Origin: Haloglomus salinum | GTDB lineage: Archaea; Halobacteriota; Halobacteria; Halobacteriales; Haloarculaceae | Assembly (NCBI RefSeq): GCF_024298825.1 | Contig: NZ_CP101153.1 | Location: 3,224,001 to 3,288,000 of the forward strand | Direction: 5' to 3' | DNA length: 64,000 nucleotides | Part shown: one piece after another, positions 48,721 to 57,084 of the stretch | How the letters are laid out: each line of letters opens with the position of its first letter | Numbering within the stretch: position 1 is the first letter of the stretch | Notes under the pieces: model-generated | Told to the model about the DNA's origin: nothing | Seen by the model: the letters and a program-made list of their open reading frames with translations, nothing else | The model's database searches: none | Program-made: the position numbers and the translations under genes

Positions 48721-50646
48721 TCAGTCGTCGCGGACCAGTGTGCTCCGGAGCTCCTCGTCCAGTTCCGCGTCGGCCATCTTCTCGACCAGCGCGTCGAGCA
48801 CGGCCTCGCGCTTCCCGGGGACGAACTTGATGGAACCGACGACGAGGTGGCCGCCGCCGCTGACTCCCGCACCTGGCAGCTCCTCGGTCAACTCCGTCAC
48901 CATCTCCGGGATGTCGAGCCGGACGCCGTCACTCCGGAGGACCGCGAAGTCCGGGCCGTAGCCGATGGTGATAACCGGGTCGCCCGTCTCCTCGACCTTC
49001 CGGTCGTGGACCTCGCCCGTCGTCTTCCCGGGGGCGGGGTAGATGAATCGATGGGCGTGCTCGTCGACGTCGAGCTGGTAGAGGTGTGCATCGTTGTCGA
49101 GTCGTTCGTGGTCGACGTGTGGGAGGGCGTCCTCGAGCTGTCGGTCGACATCACGCTCGGCGCGGGTGGCCATGAACTCGATGAGGTCGGCGTGACGGTC
49201 GGCGTCGGTCCCCACGTCGAGCAGGTCGTTGACGAAGCCGTTGCCGTCGTTGTAGCGGAGCCAGTGGGCGGCGTAGTCGAGCGCTTCGCCCACGTCGCGC
49301 AGGTCGGCCTCGGTGTAGCCGGCCTCCTCCGCGAGGGCGAGGTAGTCGTCCATCGCCTCGGCCTTCGAGCGGTCCGACAGGCCGCCGACGGCGGGGACGT
49401 GGCGGACCTCTTCGGTGATGTCGGGGTCGACCAGACGCGCGAGCTCGACGCCCATCATGCCCGTCGTGATGCGGTAGTCCTCGCCGTGCAGGTACGGATT
49501 GACGTGGGCCTCCAGCAGCGGTTCGACGGCCTCCGGGTCGGGGTGGTGGTGGTCGACGACGACGATGGGGACGTCGTACTGGGCCATCGCACGATAGGCG
49601 GGGACGTCCTCCTCGGTCGACCCGTTGTCCAGCATGCACAGCATCGGGAGCTTCTGCCCGTGGCGCTCGCGGTCCTCCAGCGCGAAGTTCAGGTCGCGCG
49701 TGACGTCCTCCATCTCGTAGAACGGCGCCTTCGAGGGGAGCCGCTTCAGGAGGTGTCGCGGGGCCTGGTTGTCCTCGTGGGTGTCGTCGATGAACCGCTC
49801 GAGCGCGGTCTGGAGCGGAACCGACGCACACATCCCGTCACCGTCGGCGTGGTGGCGCATCCGGATGGGGCGGTTGGCGAGTGCGGCCCGGCGGAGGTGG
49901 CGAGCCACCTCGCGGAGTTCCTCGTGGATGGATTCGAACGCCTCCCACTCGATGAGCGGCTCGACCTCGGGCGGCTCGGCGGCGGCCTCCAGTCGCTCCT
50001 CGTACTCGTCGCGGACCTCGTCGGCGGCCTCGCCACGCAGGCGCGAGAGGTCCTCGACCTCGATCTGCAGCGCCTCCTCGCGGTGCTCGACCTCCCCCGT
50101 GATGCGGACGGCGTCCTCCACCTCCACGCTCGGGTACGCGCGGACGCCGGCGGACTCGAAGGCGGCGCCGGGGACGACCGCTTCGCCGTCGGCGACGTGG
50201 AACAGGGTCGGGCCGCCGGTCTGCTTGACCTGCACGACGACGCCCTCGACGTTGACGATGTCGCCGACGTGCTCGTCCAGTTCGGCGACGCCGACCTCGG
50301 CGCCGGCCGCGATATCCTCGGTCTCGAACTCGTCGAGGTCACGCTCGGCGAACGCGAGGTCGTCGTTCTCGCGCACCTCGATGAGTTCGACGACGAGCTC
50401 GTCACCGACATCGTACTCCCCTTGCAGTTCGGAGTCGTGGACGAGCCCGGACACGCTGGCCGAGACATCGACGAAGACCCCGTACTCGACCACACCGTTG
50501 ACGGTCGCGTGGTAGTGCTCCCCCTGTTCGAGGGCATCGGCCGTACAGGCGTCCGCGAGACGATAAACGACGGTCCCCCGGTCCGGGACCCCGTCAGCGT
50601 CGGAATCGGCGCCGACTTCCTCGTCGGCGTCGGGCGAATGAGACAT
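48721..50646 (-). CDS. DHH-family RecJ-like single-strand nuclease
   Basis: A 641-residue protein. An acidic N-tail and an S1 domain (about 40-100) precede an OB-fold (about 120-200), then the DHH phosphoesterase domain. Its motifs are MRHHADGDGMCASVPLQTAL, LCMLDNGSTEED, VPIVVVDHHHPDPEAV (the DHH motif) and, in the DHHA1 region, VSGGGHLVVGSIKFVPGKRE. This is the archaeal RecJ/GAN architecture, involved in replication and repair. CTCTTAAACGG lies 28 bases before the ATG at 50646. It is divergent from the JAMM gene. Confidence 0.9.
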   Translation of the reverse strand: MSHSPDADEEVGADSDADGVPDRGTVVYRLADACTADALEQGEHYHATVNGVVEYGVFVDVSASVSGLVHDSELQGEYDVGDELVVELIEVRENDDLAFAERDLDEFETEDIAAGAEVGVAELDEHVGDIVNVEGVVVQVKQTGGPTLFHVADGEAVVPGAAFESAGVRAYPSVEVEDAVRITGEVEHREEALQIEVEDLSRLRGEAADEVRDEYEERLEAAAEPPEVEPLIEWEAFESIHEELREVARHLRRAALANRPIRMRHHADGDGMCASVPLQTALERFIDDTHEDNQAPRHLLKRLPSKAPFYEMEDVTRDLNFALEDRERHGQKLPMLCMLDNGSTEEDVPAYRAMAQYDVPIVVVDHHHPDPEAVEPLLEAHVNPYLHGEDYRITTGMMGVELARLVDPDITEEVRHVPAVGGLSDRSKAEAMDDYLALAEEAGYTEADLRDVGEALDYAAHWLRYNDGNGFVNDLLDVGTDADRHADLIEFMATRAERDVDRQLEDALPHVDHERLDNDAHLYQLDVDEHAHRFIYPAPGKTTGEVHDRKVEETGDPVITIGYGPDFAVLRSDGVRLDIPEMVTELTEELPGAGVSGGGHLVVGSIKFVPGKREAVLDALVEKMADAELDEELRSTLVRDD

Positions 50647-50818
50647 GTAACGGGTTTCGGTCCCGTTGCCGTTTAAGAGTTGTCAAACGGTGGAACCGCC
50701 GCTCCCACGCGTCACGGGTTGCTGGCTGCTCAGACGGTCGATTCCGGTCACATCTACTCGCCCGCGGTGGGGTCCGGGGCATCGAAACGCCTAATCATCG
50801 GCCGACCGGACTTCGGAT

Positions 50819-51346
50819 ATGCGCCTGTTCCGGTCGAGCGGGGTCATCGGCATCGCCGAGGACGCCCTCGAGTTCGCGCTCGAGGCCTCCGAGGACGCCC
50901 ACCCAAACGAGTACATGGGCTTCCTCCGGGGCGAGGACGCCTCGCGGCTGGGCCTCGACCGGGACGGCACCGTCATCACGGACGTGCTCGTGATTCCGGG
51001 GACGGAGTCGAACCCGACGAGCGCCACCGTCCAGGAGTACATGGTCCCGAACAGCATCAAGTCCGCCGGCTCCGTCCACTCCCACCCGAACGGCGTCCTC
51101 AAGCCCTCCGACGCCGACCTGATGACCTTCGGCAAGGGGAAGGTCCACATCATCATCGGCTACCCGTACGGCCGCCACGACTGGCAGGCGTTCGACCGCG
51201 AGGGCGAGCCCCGCGACCTGGAGGTGCTCGACGTCGACCTGCCCGACGACGAGTTCTTCGATTTCACCCAGGCGGATATCGACGAGGAACTCCGGAACGA
51301 GGCCGACGAGCGCGACACCCGATTCGACGGGGGGGATGGCTGGTGA
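50819..51346 (+). CDS. JAMM/MPN+ metalloprotease domain protein
   Basis: A 175-residue protein with a complete JAMM site: Glu31 ([10 protein letters not shown]), and [14 protein letters not shown] giving His87-x-His89, Ser97 and Asp100. This is the zinc isopeptidase motif of desampylases that remove SAMP modifiers from proteins in haloarchaea. A C-terminal acidic extension (about 130-175) is present. Its stop overlaps the GTG start of the FAD synthase gene, so the two are translationally coupled, which is an unusual partnership. Confidence 0.9.
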   Translation: MRLFRSSGVIGIAEDALEFALEASEDAHPNEYMGFLRGEDASRLGLDRDGTVITDVLVIPGTESNPTSATVQEYMVPNSIKSAGSVHSHPNGVLKPSDADLMTFGKGKVHIIIGYPYGRHDWQAFDREGEPRDLEVLDVDLPDDEFFDFTQADIDEELRNEADERDTRFDGGDGW

Positions 51347-51810
51347 GTGGCGAGGAGCGTGACATCGTGGACGCGTCCCAGTACGAGCGCGTGGTCGCGC
51401 AGGGAACCTTCGACGTGCTCCACCCGGGCCACCTTCACTACCTCCGCGAGGCCGCCTCGCTGGGCGACGAGGTCCACGTCATCATCGCGCGCTCGGAGAA
51501 CGTGACCCACAAGGAACCGCCCGTCCTCGCCGACCAACAGCGCCGGGAGATGGTCGACGCACTCGACCCTGTGACCGAGGCGCATCTGGGCCACCTGGAG
51601 GACTTCTTCATCCCCATCGAGCGCATCGACCCGGACTGTATCCTGCTGGGCCACGACCAGCACCACGACGCCGACGGGGTGCGCGGGGCGCTGGACGGTC
51701 GGGGGCTGGACTGCGACGTGCGACGCGCGAGTGGACGGGAGCCACGGTTCGAGGGCGAGTTGCTGTCGACAGGGCGCATCTTCGACCGCATCTGCGAGGA
51801 GCGGTGCTAG
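51343..51810 (+). CDS. ribL: archaeal FAD synthase (RibL)
   Basis: A 155-residue nucleotidyltransferase: [20 protein letters not shown] (18-37) has the HxGH motif (His27-x-Gly-His30), and [18 protein letters not shown] (about 100-117) and [13 protein letters not shown] (about 138-150, the STGRI/ISSTxI equivalent) complete the active site. RibL adenylates FMN to FAD using CTP-type cytidylyltransferase chemistry. The GTG start at 51343 overlaps the JAMM stop (GTGA). RibH, earlier in the same pathway, lies about 10 kb away. Confidence 0.9.
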   Translation: MSGEERDIVDASQYERVVAQGTFDVLHPGHLHYLREAASLGDEVHVIIARSENVTHKEPPVLADQQRREMVDALDPVTEAHLGHLEDFFIPIERIDPDCILLGHDQHHDADGVRGALDGRGLDCDVRRASGREPRFEGELLSTGRIFDRICEERC

Positions 51811-52309
51811 AGGTAGTCTGGAAGTCAATTTCTGGAGAAAGACGCACACTCGGTTATTATGGTGGTATTATAATATCAAAATGGTCTCTTAAAGGTATAT
51901 ACTCGATGCTGGGAGTTTGAGTGCCGTGAGTGGCTGGGGTGGCCAGCGGCGAAGCCTCCCCCGAAGCCCTCGCGCTCTCGACCGGTTGCGACTCGCTGCG
52001 CTCCTCGCTCCCGTTGGTCGCTGCGGTGCTTGCGTCGTCTCACCGGGTCGAGAGCGCTCGCCCTCCGAGTCCGCCAGGGACTGCAGTTTGTCAGTCGGCA
52101 GTCGTGGACCTCACGCCTCCCCACCCGCTTGCGCTTCTCGGCCTCGCTTCGCTCGGCTCCGGTGCTCGTCCCTCGCGCGCTGGCGGCGGCCGGCCCTGCG
52201 GGCACGGCCGCCAGCGCGCGCCCACTGGACTGACAAGGGAATGGTGTCCGCGTGGATGACTCTCGCCTTGTCGTCCGGTGTCGGAGACTCGAGAACGGCG
52301 TGGCGTCCG
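51811..52309. repeat. dispersed repeat copy A in a convergent spacer
   Basis: After an AT-rich stretch (about 51830-51905) the sequence turns GC-rich and resembles copy B at 62.08-62.29 kb. Shared blocks include GAAGCCCTCGC, CTCACRCCTCCCCA, CCGCTTGCG and CTGGACTGAC. Arms CGCGCGCTGGCGGC (52174-52187) and GCCGCCAGCGCGCG (52207-52220) form a perfect 14-bp inverted repeat. No gene fits. The copies lie downstream of psmA and flpA respectively, in the same orientation. Confidence 0.65.
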
Positions 52310-53071
52310 TTACTCCTCGTCCTCGTCCGCGTCCTCGCCGGTGTCGAGCAGCCCGTGCTCGTCCAGATGCGACTCGACCTGCGCGTCGTCGAGGTCCTCG
52401 TACTCGGCAGTGTCGGACGGGATGACGGCGACGCCGATGCCCTCCGGCGTCAGTTTGCCGTCGTTGACCGACGCGAGCGCACCCAGCGCCAGCCCGATGC
52501 CGGTGTCCAGATCCGCGGACTCGTCGTAGTTCTCCTCGAGGTAGTCCTCGATCTCGCCGCGGTCCGCGCCGATGGCGAGGGCCTGCCACTCGTAGGGGGT
52601 GCCGGAGGGGTCCGTCTCGAAGAGGCGGGGCTCGCCGTCCTCGACGCCGCCGACGATGAGCGCGACGCCGAACGGGCGGGCGCCGCCAACCTGCGTGTAC
52701 TGCTGGATGAAGTCCGTGACCTCCTTGGTGAGGGTCTCGACGCCGATGGGCTCGCCGTAGCGGAGCTGGTTGACCTGCGCCTGCCGGCGGGCCATGTCGA
52801 TGAGCTGGCGGGCGTCGGCGACGTGGCCCGCGGAGGCGATACCGATGTGGTCGTCGGCCTTGTGGAGCTTCTCGACGGAGTTGCGCTCCATCAGCGGCGA
52901 GCGGATGCGCTTGTCGACGGCGAGGACGACGCCGCCCTCCGTCCGGACACCGATGCTGGCCGTACCGCGCTTCACTGCCTCGCGGGCGTACTCGACCTGG
53001 TAGAGCCGGCCGTCCGGCGAGAAGATGGTGATACCGCGGTCGTACGCCTGCTGTTGTGATTGTCCCTGCAT
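52310..53071 (-). CDS. psmA: proteasome alpha subunit
   Basis: A 253-residue 20S alpha subunit: the alpha signature YDRGITIFSPDGRLYQVEYA (about 10-29), AREAVKRGTASIGVRTEGGV, IASAGHVADARQLIDMARRQ and ARPFGVALIVGGVEDGEPRL. It lacks the catalytic N-terminal Thr of beta subunits. The N-terminal MQGQSQQQA is the gate region. An acidic tail ends DEDEE. It is the last gene of the rnp3-methyltransferase-rnp2-psmA operon. The start at 53071 is the only ATG giving the alpha N-terminus. Confidence 0.97.
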   Translation of the reverse strand: MQGQSQQQAYDRGITIFSPDGRLYQVEYAREAVKRGTASIGVRTEGGVVLAVDKRIRSPLMERNSVEKLHKADDHIGIASAGHVADARQLIDMARRQAQVNQLRYGEPIGVETLTKEVTDFIQQYTQVGGARPFGVALIVGGVEDGEPRLFETDPSGTPYEWQALAIGADRGEIEDYLEENYDESADLDTGIGLALGALASVNDGKLTPEGIGVAVIPSDTAEYEDLDDAQVESHLDEHGLLDTGEDADEDEE

Positions 53072-53139
53072 GTTCTGTGTGGTGTGTCGTTGTGGGGTGT
53101 CTCGGCTCCGTGGTCGGTACCGGGAGATGTCGCGCGTCG

Positions 53140-53682
53140 TCAGCCGTCGGAGCCCTGGTAGTCGAGTTCCGTCGCGCCAGCGTGCCCGTCCGCCAGTTCG
53201 ACGTCCACCCGTCGGCCACGGGTCCACGCCCGGCGGTCGGCCCCCGCGAACGCGACCGTTCGGTCCCCTGTTCCTGCTCGCGGCCGATTCAAATACTTTT
53301 CCTCACTGGCTCGCACGGTCCCGCTGACACCGCGGACGCGCGTCCGGACCGGCGCCCCCTCGACGGCGTCGAGACAGGCGACCACGGCCCGGCCGCGCTG
53401 GACCTCCTCGCGCCGGACGCGCACGATTGCGGTCGCCTCCGCACCGCCGTCCCGGCCGTCCCGGCCGTCCCTCCGTCCGGGCGATGCCTCGTTCCCCTCG
53501 CGCTCGAACCGGACGACCGACAGGTCGGCGTCGGCGCTCCCCGGGTCGCCGAGCAGGTTGCCCGCGGCGTACCAGATGGCCCGCTGGAGCCCTTCGCGGC
53601 CGAACGTGGCGTCCGGGCCCGACTCCAGCTCGACCGCAAGGTAGCGCCAGCGCGGGCGGAGGTGTTTCGGGAGGTGCTTCAC
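53140..53682 (-). CDS. rnp2: ribonuclease P protein component 2 (Pop5)
   Basis: A 180-residue protein beginning MKHLPKHLRPRWRYLAVELE, the highly conserved start of archaeal Pop5. It has LQRAIWYAAGNLLGDPGSADADLSVVRFE (split: LQRAIWYAAGNLLGDPGSAD then ADLSVVRF), an acidic/Arg insert (GRRDGRDGRDGG) and EATAIVRVRREEVQRGRAVV. It forms part of the RNase P holoenzyme that removes 5' leaders from pre-tRNA. It sits between the methyltransferase gene and psmA, 68 bp before psmA. Confidence 0.9.
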   Translation of the reverse strand: MKHLPKHLRPRWRYLAVELESGPDATFGREGLQRAIWYAAGNLLGDPGSADADLSVVRFEREGNEASPGRRDGRDGRDGGAEATAIVRVRREEVQRGRAVVACLDAVEGAPVRTRVRGVSGTVRASEEKYLNRPRAGTGDRTVAFAGADRRAWTRGRRVDVELADGHAGATELDYQGSDG

Positions 53683-53689
53683 GGTCGAC

Positions 53690-54388
53690 TCAGTCCTCGT
53701 TCATCCCGACGGGTTCGTCCGAGAACCCCTCGTCGGCGGCCGCGTCGGTCTCCAGGCGGTCGGCGACGAGGACGCCCACCTGCTCGTGGACCAGCTCGAC
53801 GGCCGTGACGGCGTAGCCCGCATCGGTGAACGCGTCACACAGCACTCCGACGGTGGCCGGGTCGTCGACCTCCGGGCTGTAGAACGGCTCCTCGGGGTCC
53901 GGCTCGCCGAAGAACATCACGTCCCCGAGGACGATACGGCGGGGGGCCAGGTCGGCGACGAGGTCGATTGCCTCGCGCTTCTCCGCGTCCGAGAGGTGGT
54001 GCATCGCGAAGTTCGAGACGACCACGTCGACGGGTCCCTCGTACCCCGGTTCGCGGAAGGTACCGTTGCCGAAGTTGACGTTGTCCGCGCCCTGCTCGTC
54101 GGCCTTCTCGCGTGCCTTCGCCAGCATCCCGTCGCTGATGTCGCGGCCGACGACCCGGCCGGCGTCGCCCGCGAGCGCGAGCGCGATGGCACCCGTCCCC
54201 GTCCCGAGGTCCAGTACCACGTCGTCCGGGCGGAGGGGGCGTGCCGGGCGCATCGCACTCTCGGCGGTGCCGCGAGCGTGCTCGACGACGAGCCCCGCGC
54301 AGGCCTCGTACTCGGCCGACTTGTCTGCGTCGTAGGAATCGGCCGCCTCGTCGAACCGCGCGGCGTGCTCGTCAATCGACTTCTTCAT
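53690..54388 (-). CDS. class I SAM-dependent methyltransferase
   Basis: A 232-residue Rossmann methyltransferase: motif I VVLDLGTGTGAIALALAGDA (about 57-76), RVVGRDISDGMLAKAREKA (motif II) and DVVVSNFAMHHLSDAEKREA (motif IV). Methyl acceptor unknown. It is inserted between the two RNase P protein genes, overlapping rnp3 by 17 bp at its start, so it is part of that operon and may modify RNA or a component of RNase P (inference). Confidence 0.85.
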   Translation of the reverse strand: MKKSIDEHAARFDEAADSYDADKSAEYEACAGLVVEHARGTAESAMRPARPLRPDDVVLDLGTGTGAIALALAGDAGRVVGRDISDGMLAKAREKADEQGADNVNFGNGTFREPGYEGPVDVVVSNFAMHHLSDAEKREAIDLVADLAPRRIVLGDVMFFGEPDPEEPFYSPEVDDPATVGVLCDAFTDAGYAVTAVELVHEQVGVLVADRLETDAAADEGFSDEPVGMNED

Positions 54389-55196
54389 ACCGACCCCTGT
54401 GGACGCCGGGGGCTATGAAATCCTCGCCGAGTCGCTCGCGGTTGCGCGCGGCGAGTCGCCCCCACTCGCGAAGTCCCGCCGACACCCGTTCGGGGTCGAA
54501 CCCGACGACCTCGCCCACCGCCCGGAGGTCGCGTGGCGACCGGAGTTCGAGATGCGAGGTCGGGTCCGCGCTCACGACGAACGGGGCGTCGTAGTGTGCG
54601 ACGATCTCCCGTTGCTTGCGGAGTCCCCTGACGGCCTGCACCCGCTTGCCTCCCGTTCGCCGGAGCACGCGCGAGAGGTCGAACTCGAGTCGGACGCCGT
54701 TCCGCGCCGCCGCCTTCACCAGCACGTGATTCAGGTCGCCCTCACCGCGGGTCGGGTGCGCCAGCACGTCCACGCGTGGGTCCTCGACCGCCCAGCGGTT
54801 CAGCGACCCCCCGTGGACACAGACGATGACGCGCTCGTCCCGGTACCGCGAGAGGAGGGTGCCGGCCTGTCCGCGGTCGTCCGTCCGTATCTCGACGGCC
54901 GGCACCACGTCGATGTCGTACGCGTCGATGACGCGGTCGGGAGCGTAGGCGCCGCCACCGGGGTCCTCGGGCGGTTCCTCGGCCGGCGTCGCGTCGGCGT
55001 CCCCGTGGTTACGGACGACGACGCCGGCGTAGCCGGACTCGGCCGCGGTCAGAGCCATCCGGGCGACCGTCGCGTCCCCCTCGGGACGAGCGTGGACCGC
55101 AGCGTACGGCCCACCAGCGGCTGCCGAGCCCTCGTCGGTCCCGTCGGCGTCGGGGTGATTCGGCGGTGCGTCCCTACCGTCGTCGTCCGTCATCAT
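54372..55196 (-). CDS. rnp3: ribonuclease P protein component 3 (Rpp30)
   Basis: A 274-residue TIM-barrel protein of the PHP/Rpp30 type. After an acidic N-tail it shows YAAVHARPEGDATVARMALT, YDIDVVPAVEIRTDDRGQAG, RVIVCVHGGSLNRWAVEDPR, VDVLAHPTRGEGDLNHVLVK and NGVRLEFDLSRVLR. It interacts with Pop5 in RNase P. Two ATG codons in tandem (55196 and 55193) are possible starts. It is the first gene of the operon with the methyltransferase, rnp2 and psmA. Confidence 0.9.
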   Translation of the reverse strand: MMTDDDGRDAPPNHPDADGTDEGSAAAGGPYAAVHARPEGDATVARMALTAAESGYAGVVVRNHGDADATPAEEPPEDPGGGAYAPDRVIDAYDIDVVPAVEIRTDDRGQAGTLLSRYRDERVIVCVHGGSLNRWAVEDPRVDVLAHPTRGEGDLNHVLVKAAARNGVRLEFDLSRVLRRTGGKRVQAVRGLRKQREIVAHYDAPFVVSADPTSHLELRSPRDLRAVGEVVGFDPERVSAGLREWGRLAARNRERLGEDFIAPGVHRGRYEEVD

Positions 55197-55302
55197 CTCG
55201 GCGGATGCGGGGCGCGGGCAAGGGCGTGTCGGTGGGATGACCGGCACTGGACGGTGTCACGGTGGTGCAAGCGGTTACAATCCCCTGGCCGAACCTCCGG
55301 CT

Positions 55303-55683
55303 ATGCGGAAGCTCGGAGTCGCCGCCGTCGCCGCACTCGCCGGCGTCGCCGTCGGCATCGCGGGGGAGGCTAGCCTCGCGGGTCTACTCGTGGCGCCGGC
55401 GCCACTTCTGACGGTCGTCCGGCAGCTGCCGCTCCCGGTCGCGGCCCCGGCAGCGGTCTCGCTCGGCATGTCGATGTTCACGATGGTCGCGCTGAAGCGC
55501 GAGACCGACCTGCCGCTGGTCATCAGCGGGATGATCGTCCCGGTGGTCGTCTTCCTCGGATTCGGGCTCGCGGTGGTGCTGGACCGGTTCACCGCGCTCA
55601 CCCTCGTCGAGGGGGCGTTCGGCCTCGGCGTGACGCTGTTCGGCCTCGTGTTCGTGAAGCAGATGGTCGACCCCGACCCGTAG
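55303..55683 (+). CDS. small membrane protein of unknown function
   Basis: A 126-residue protein with four hydrophobic segments (about 5-35, 40-62, 72-92 and 100-118): MRKLGVAAVAALAGVAVGIA, SLGMSMFTMVALK and LVISGMIVPVVVFLGFGLAV. It resembles no family I can name. Divergent from rnp3 (about 106 bp) and convergent with the prenyltransferase fusion gene (41 bp). The ATG at 55303 starts at the first hydrophobic helix. Confidence 0.65.
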   Translation: MRKLGVAAVAALAGVAVGIAGEASLAGLLVAPAPLLTVVRQLPLPVAAPAAVSLGMSMFTMVALKRETDLPLVISGMIVPVVVFLGFGLAVVLDRFTALTLVEGAFGLGVTLFGLVFVKQMVDPDP

Positions 55684-55724
55684 TGCGCCGGGGTTGTCTC
55701 GGAGGTCCCGGGGTTGTCCAGTTC

Positions 55725-56915
55725 TCACCCGTCGGTGTCGTGTCGTAGCGACTCGTGGACCCCGACGACGAACGCCGGCACCACCAGCATGAACAGGTGC
55801 TCTTCGAGGGGGATGCCGAGCAGTTCGACGCCCGTTCGGAGCGGAATCGCGAAGACACCGACCTCCAGCGTGTACCAGTCCCAGAGGTACGCGAGCGGGT
55901 AGAGGACGACCACCGTCCGGGCGGCCGCCCGCCACGCGCCCGCCCGCCACAGCAGGGTGAACGCGCCCGTGCCGAAGAGCGCCTCCGTCGCGAGATAGGT
56001 GTACGGCCCCAGCACGCCGATGTCCGGCAAGGGGACGCCCGCGAGCGGCCGGAACCAGACCGCCGCCACGAGGACGGCCAGGAAGAGGTACGCACCCCGG
56101 ATGAGCAACATCGTTGCCAGTTCCGGGTCAGCGCGGGTCGCGAGCGCAGCCACGACGACGAACGGAACCGTCGCGAGTACGGCACCCGTCGGAAACAGGC
56201 CGTCGATGGCGAACGCGACCACGAGGAACATCCCGAGCCCCATCAGCCCGAAGGCAACTTCCCGACCGTGGCGGGGGCCCAGCGCCACCGCGACCGTCCG
56301 TTTCCCGATGGACCGGTCGTACAGCACGTCCGTCGTGTCGTCGACCACCTTCACGCCCGAGAGTGTGACCACGAACACGGCCGCGAACGCGAGCACCGCC
56401 GGCGAGAGCGTGCTCGCCTGCACGTAGAACCCGCCGAGAAGTGCCAGCGCGACGCCGGTCGGGTAGCCCGCCGTTGCGGTCACGGGGTTGGTGTCGAACT
56501 GTGGCGCGTGCAGGTAGCCGATGGCCCACCCCGGTACGGTCAGAAGCCCTGCGACCGGTCCGGCGGCAAGAACCACCGCCGCGAGCGCGAGTGCGAACCC
56601 GGCTGTCGCGCCGGCCAGCGCGAGCCGGCACCCCCGGGCCGTGAGCGGGTGGTCGTCGTCCTCGCTCCGGACGTGGAAGTCGACGTAGCCGTCCTTCAGG
56701 TGGGCCGTGTAGAGGCCGAAGAAGACCGCCACGAGGTGTGCGGCCAGCGCGAGTGGAGCGAGCGTCGCGTCGGTGGCACCGAGACGGCTCGTCACCGCGA
56801 GGAGGGCACCGAACGTGCTGGCGGCCAGCGGCGGCAGCATGAACACCGGATGGACCTGCGACCCCAGCGCGCGGAGCTTCGCGGTCGGGCCGGCGCCGTG
56901 CCGTGCGATTGCCAT
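55725..56915 (-). CDS. UbiA-type prenyltransferase fused to a lycopene-cyclase domain
   Basis: A 396-residue integral membrane protein. The N-terminal two-thirds is a UbiA prenyltransferase: first acidic motif KDGYVDFHVRSEDDDHPLT (74-92) and second KVVDDTTDVLYDRSIGKRTV (189-208), within about eight helices. The C-terminal part (about 270-390) has the heterodimeric lycopene-cyclase (CrtY-type) domain: YLWDWYTLEVGVFAIPLRTG and the conserved PLEE (369-372, GIPLEEHLF). The combination suggests a carotenoid or other isoprenoid elongation/cyclisation enzyme (inference). The GACTTTTCC box 28 bases upstream sets the ATG at 56915. Confidence 0.8.
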   Translation of the reverse strand: MAIARHGAGPTAKLRALGSQVHPVFMLPPLAASTFGALLAVTSRLGATDATLAPLALAAHLVAVFFGLYTAHLKDGYVDFHVRSEDDDHPLTARGCRLALAGATAGFALALAAVVLAAGPVAGLLTVPGWAIGYLHAPQFDTNPVTATAGYPTGVALALLGGFYVQASTLSPAVLAFAAVFVVTLSGVKVVDDTTDVLYDRSIGKRTVAVALGPRHGREVAFGLMGLGMFLVVAFAIDGLFPTGAVLATVPFVVVAALATRADPELATMLLIRGAYLFLAVLVAAVWFRPLAGVPLPDIGVLGPYTYLATEALFGTGAFTLLWRAGAWRAAARTVVVLYPLAYLWDWYTLEVGVFAIPLRTGVELLGIPLEEHLFMLVVPAFVVGVHESLRHDTDG

Positions 56916-57084
56916 GTGTGCCTTGTTGGCAGACAGCAGGAAAAGTCCCCGTGCCCCGACCGAGTCCCACCTGTGGGCTGCTCGGAGTCGAGACAGCCCG
57001 TGGCGTTCGTCGGCTCCGGGACCGTCGTTGCCGGGGGCGTCCTGCTGAGGGGTCCGAACTGGGCAGCAGGTACCAGGCAAGCAC

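Noticed and set aside
47728-50676. A 980-codon plus-strand open frame over the Bat-like and DHH genes
   Set aside because: Antisense shadow of two clear minus-strand genes; composition is not halophilic.
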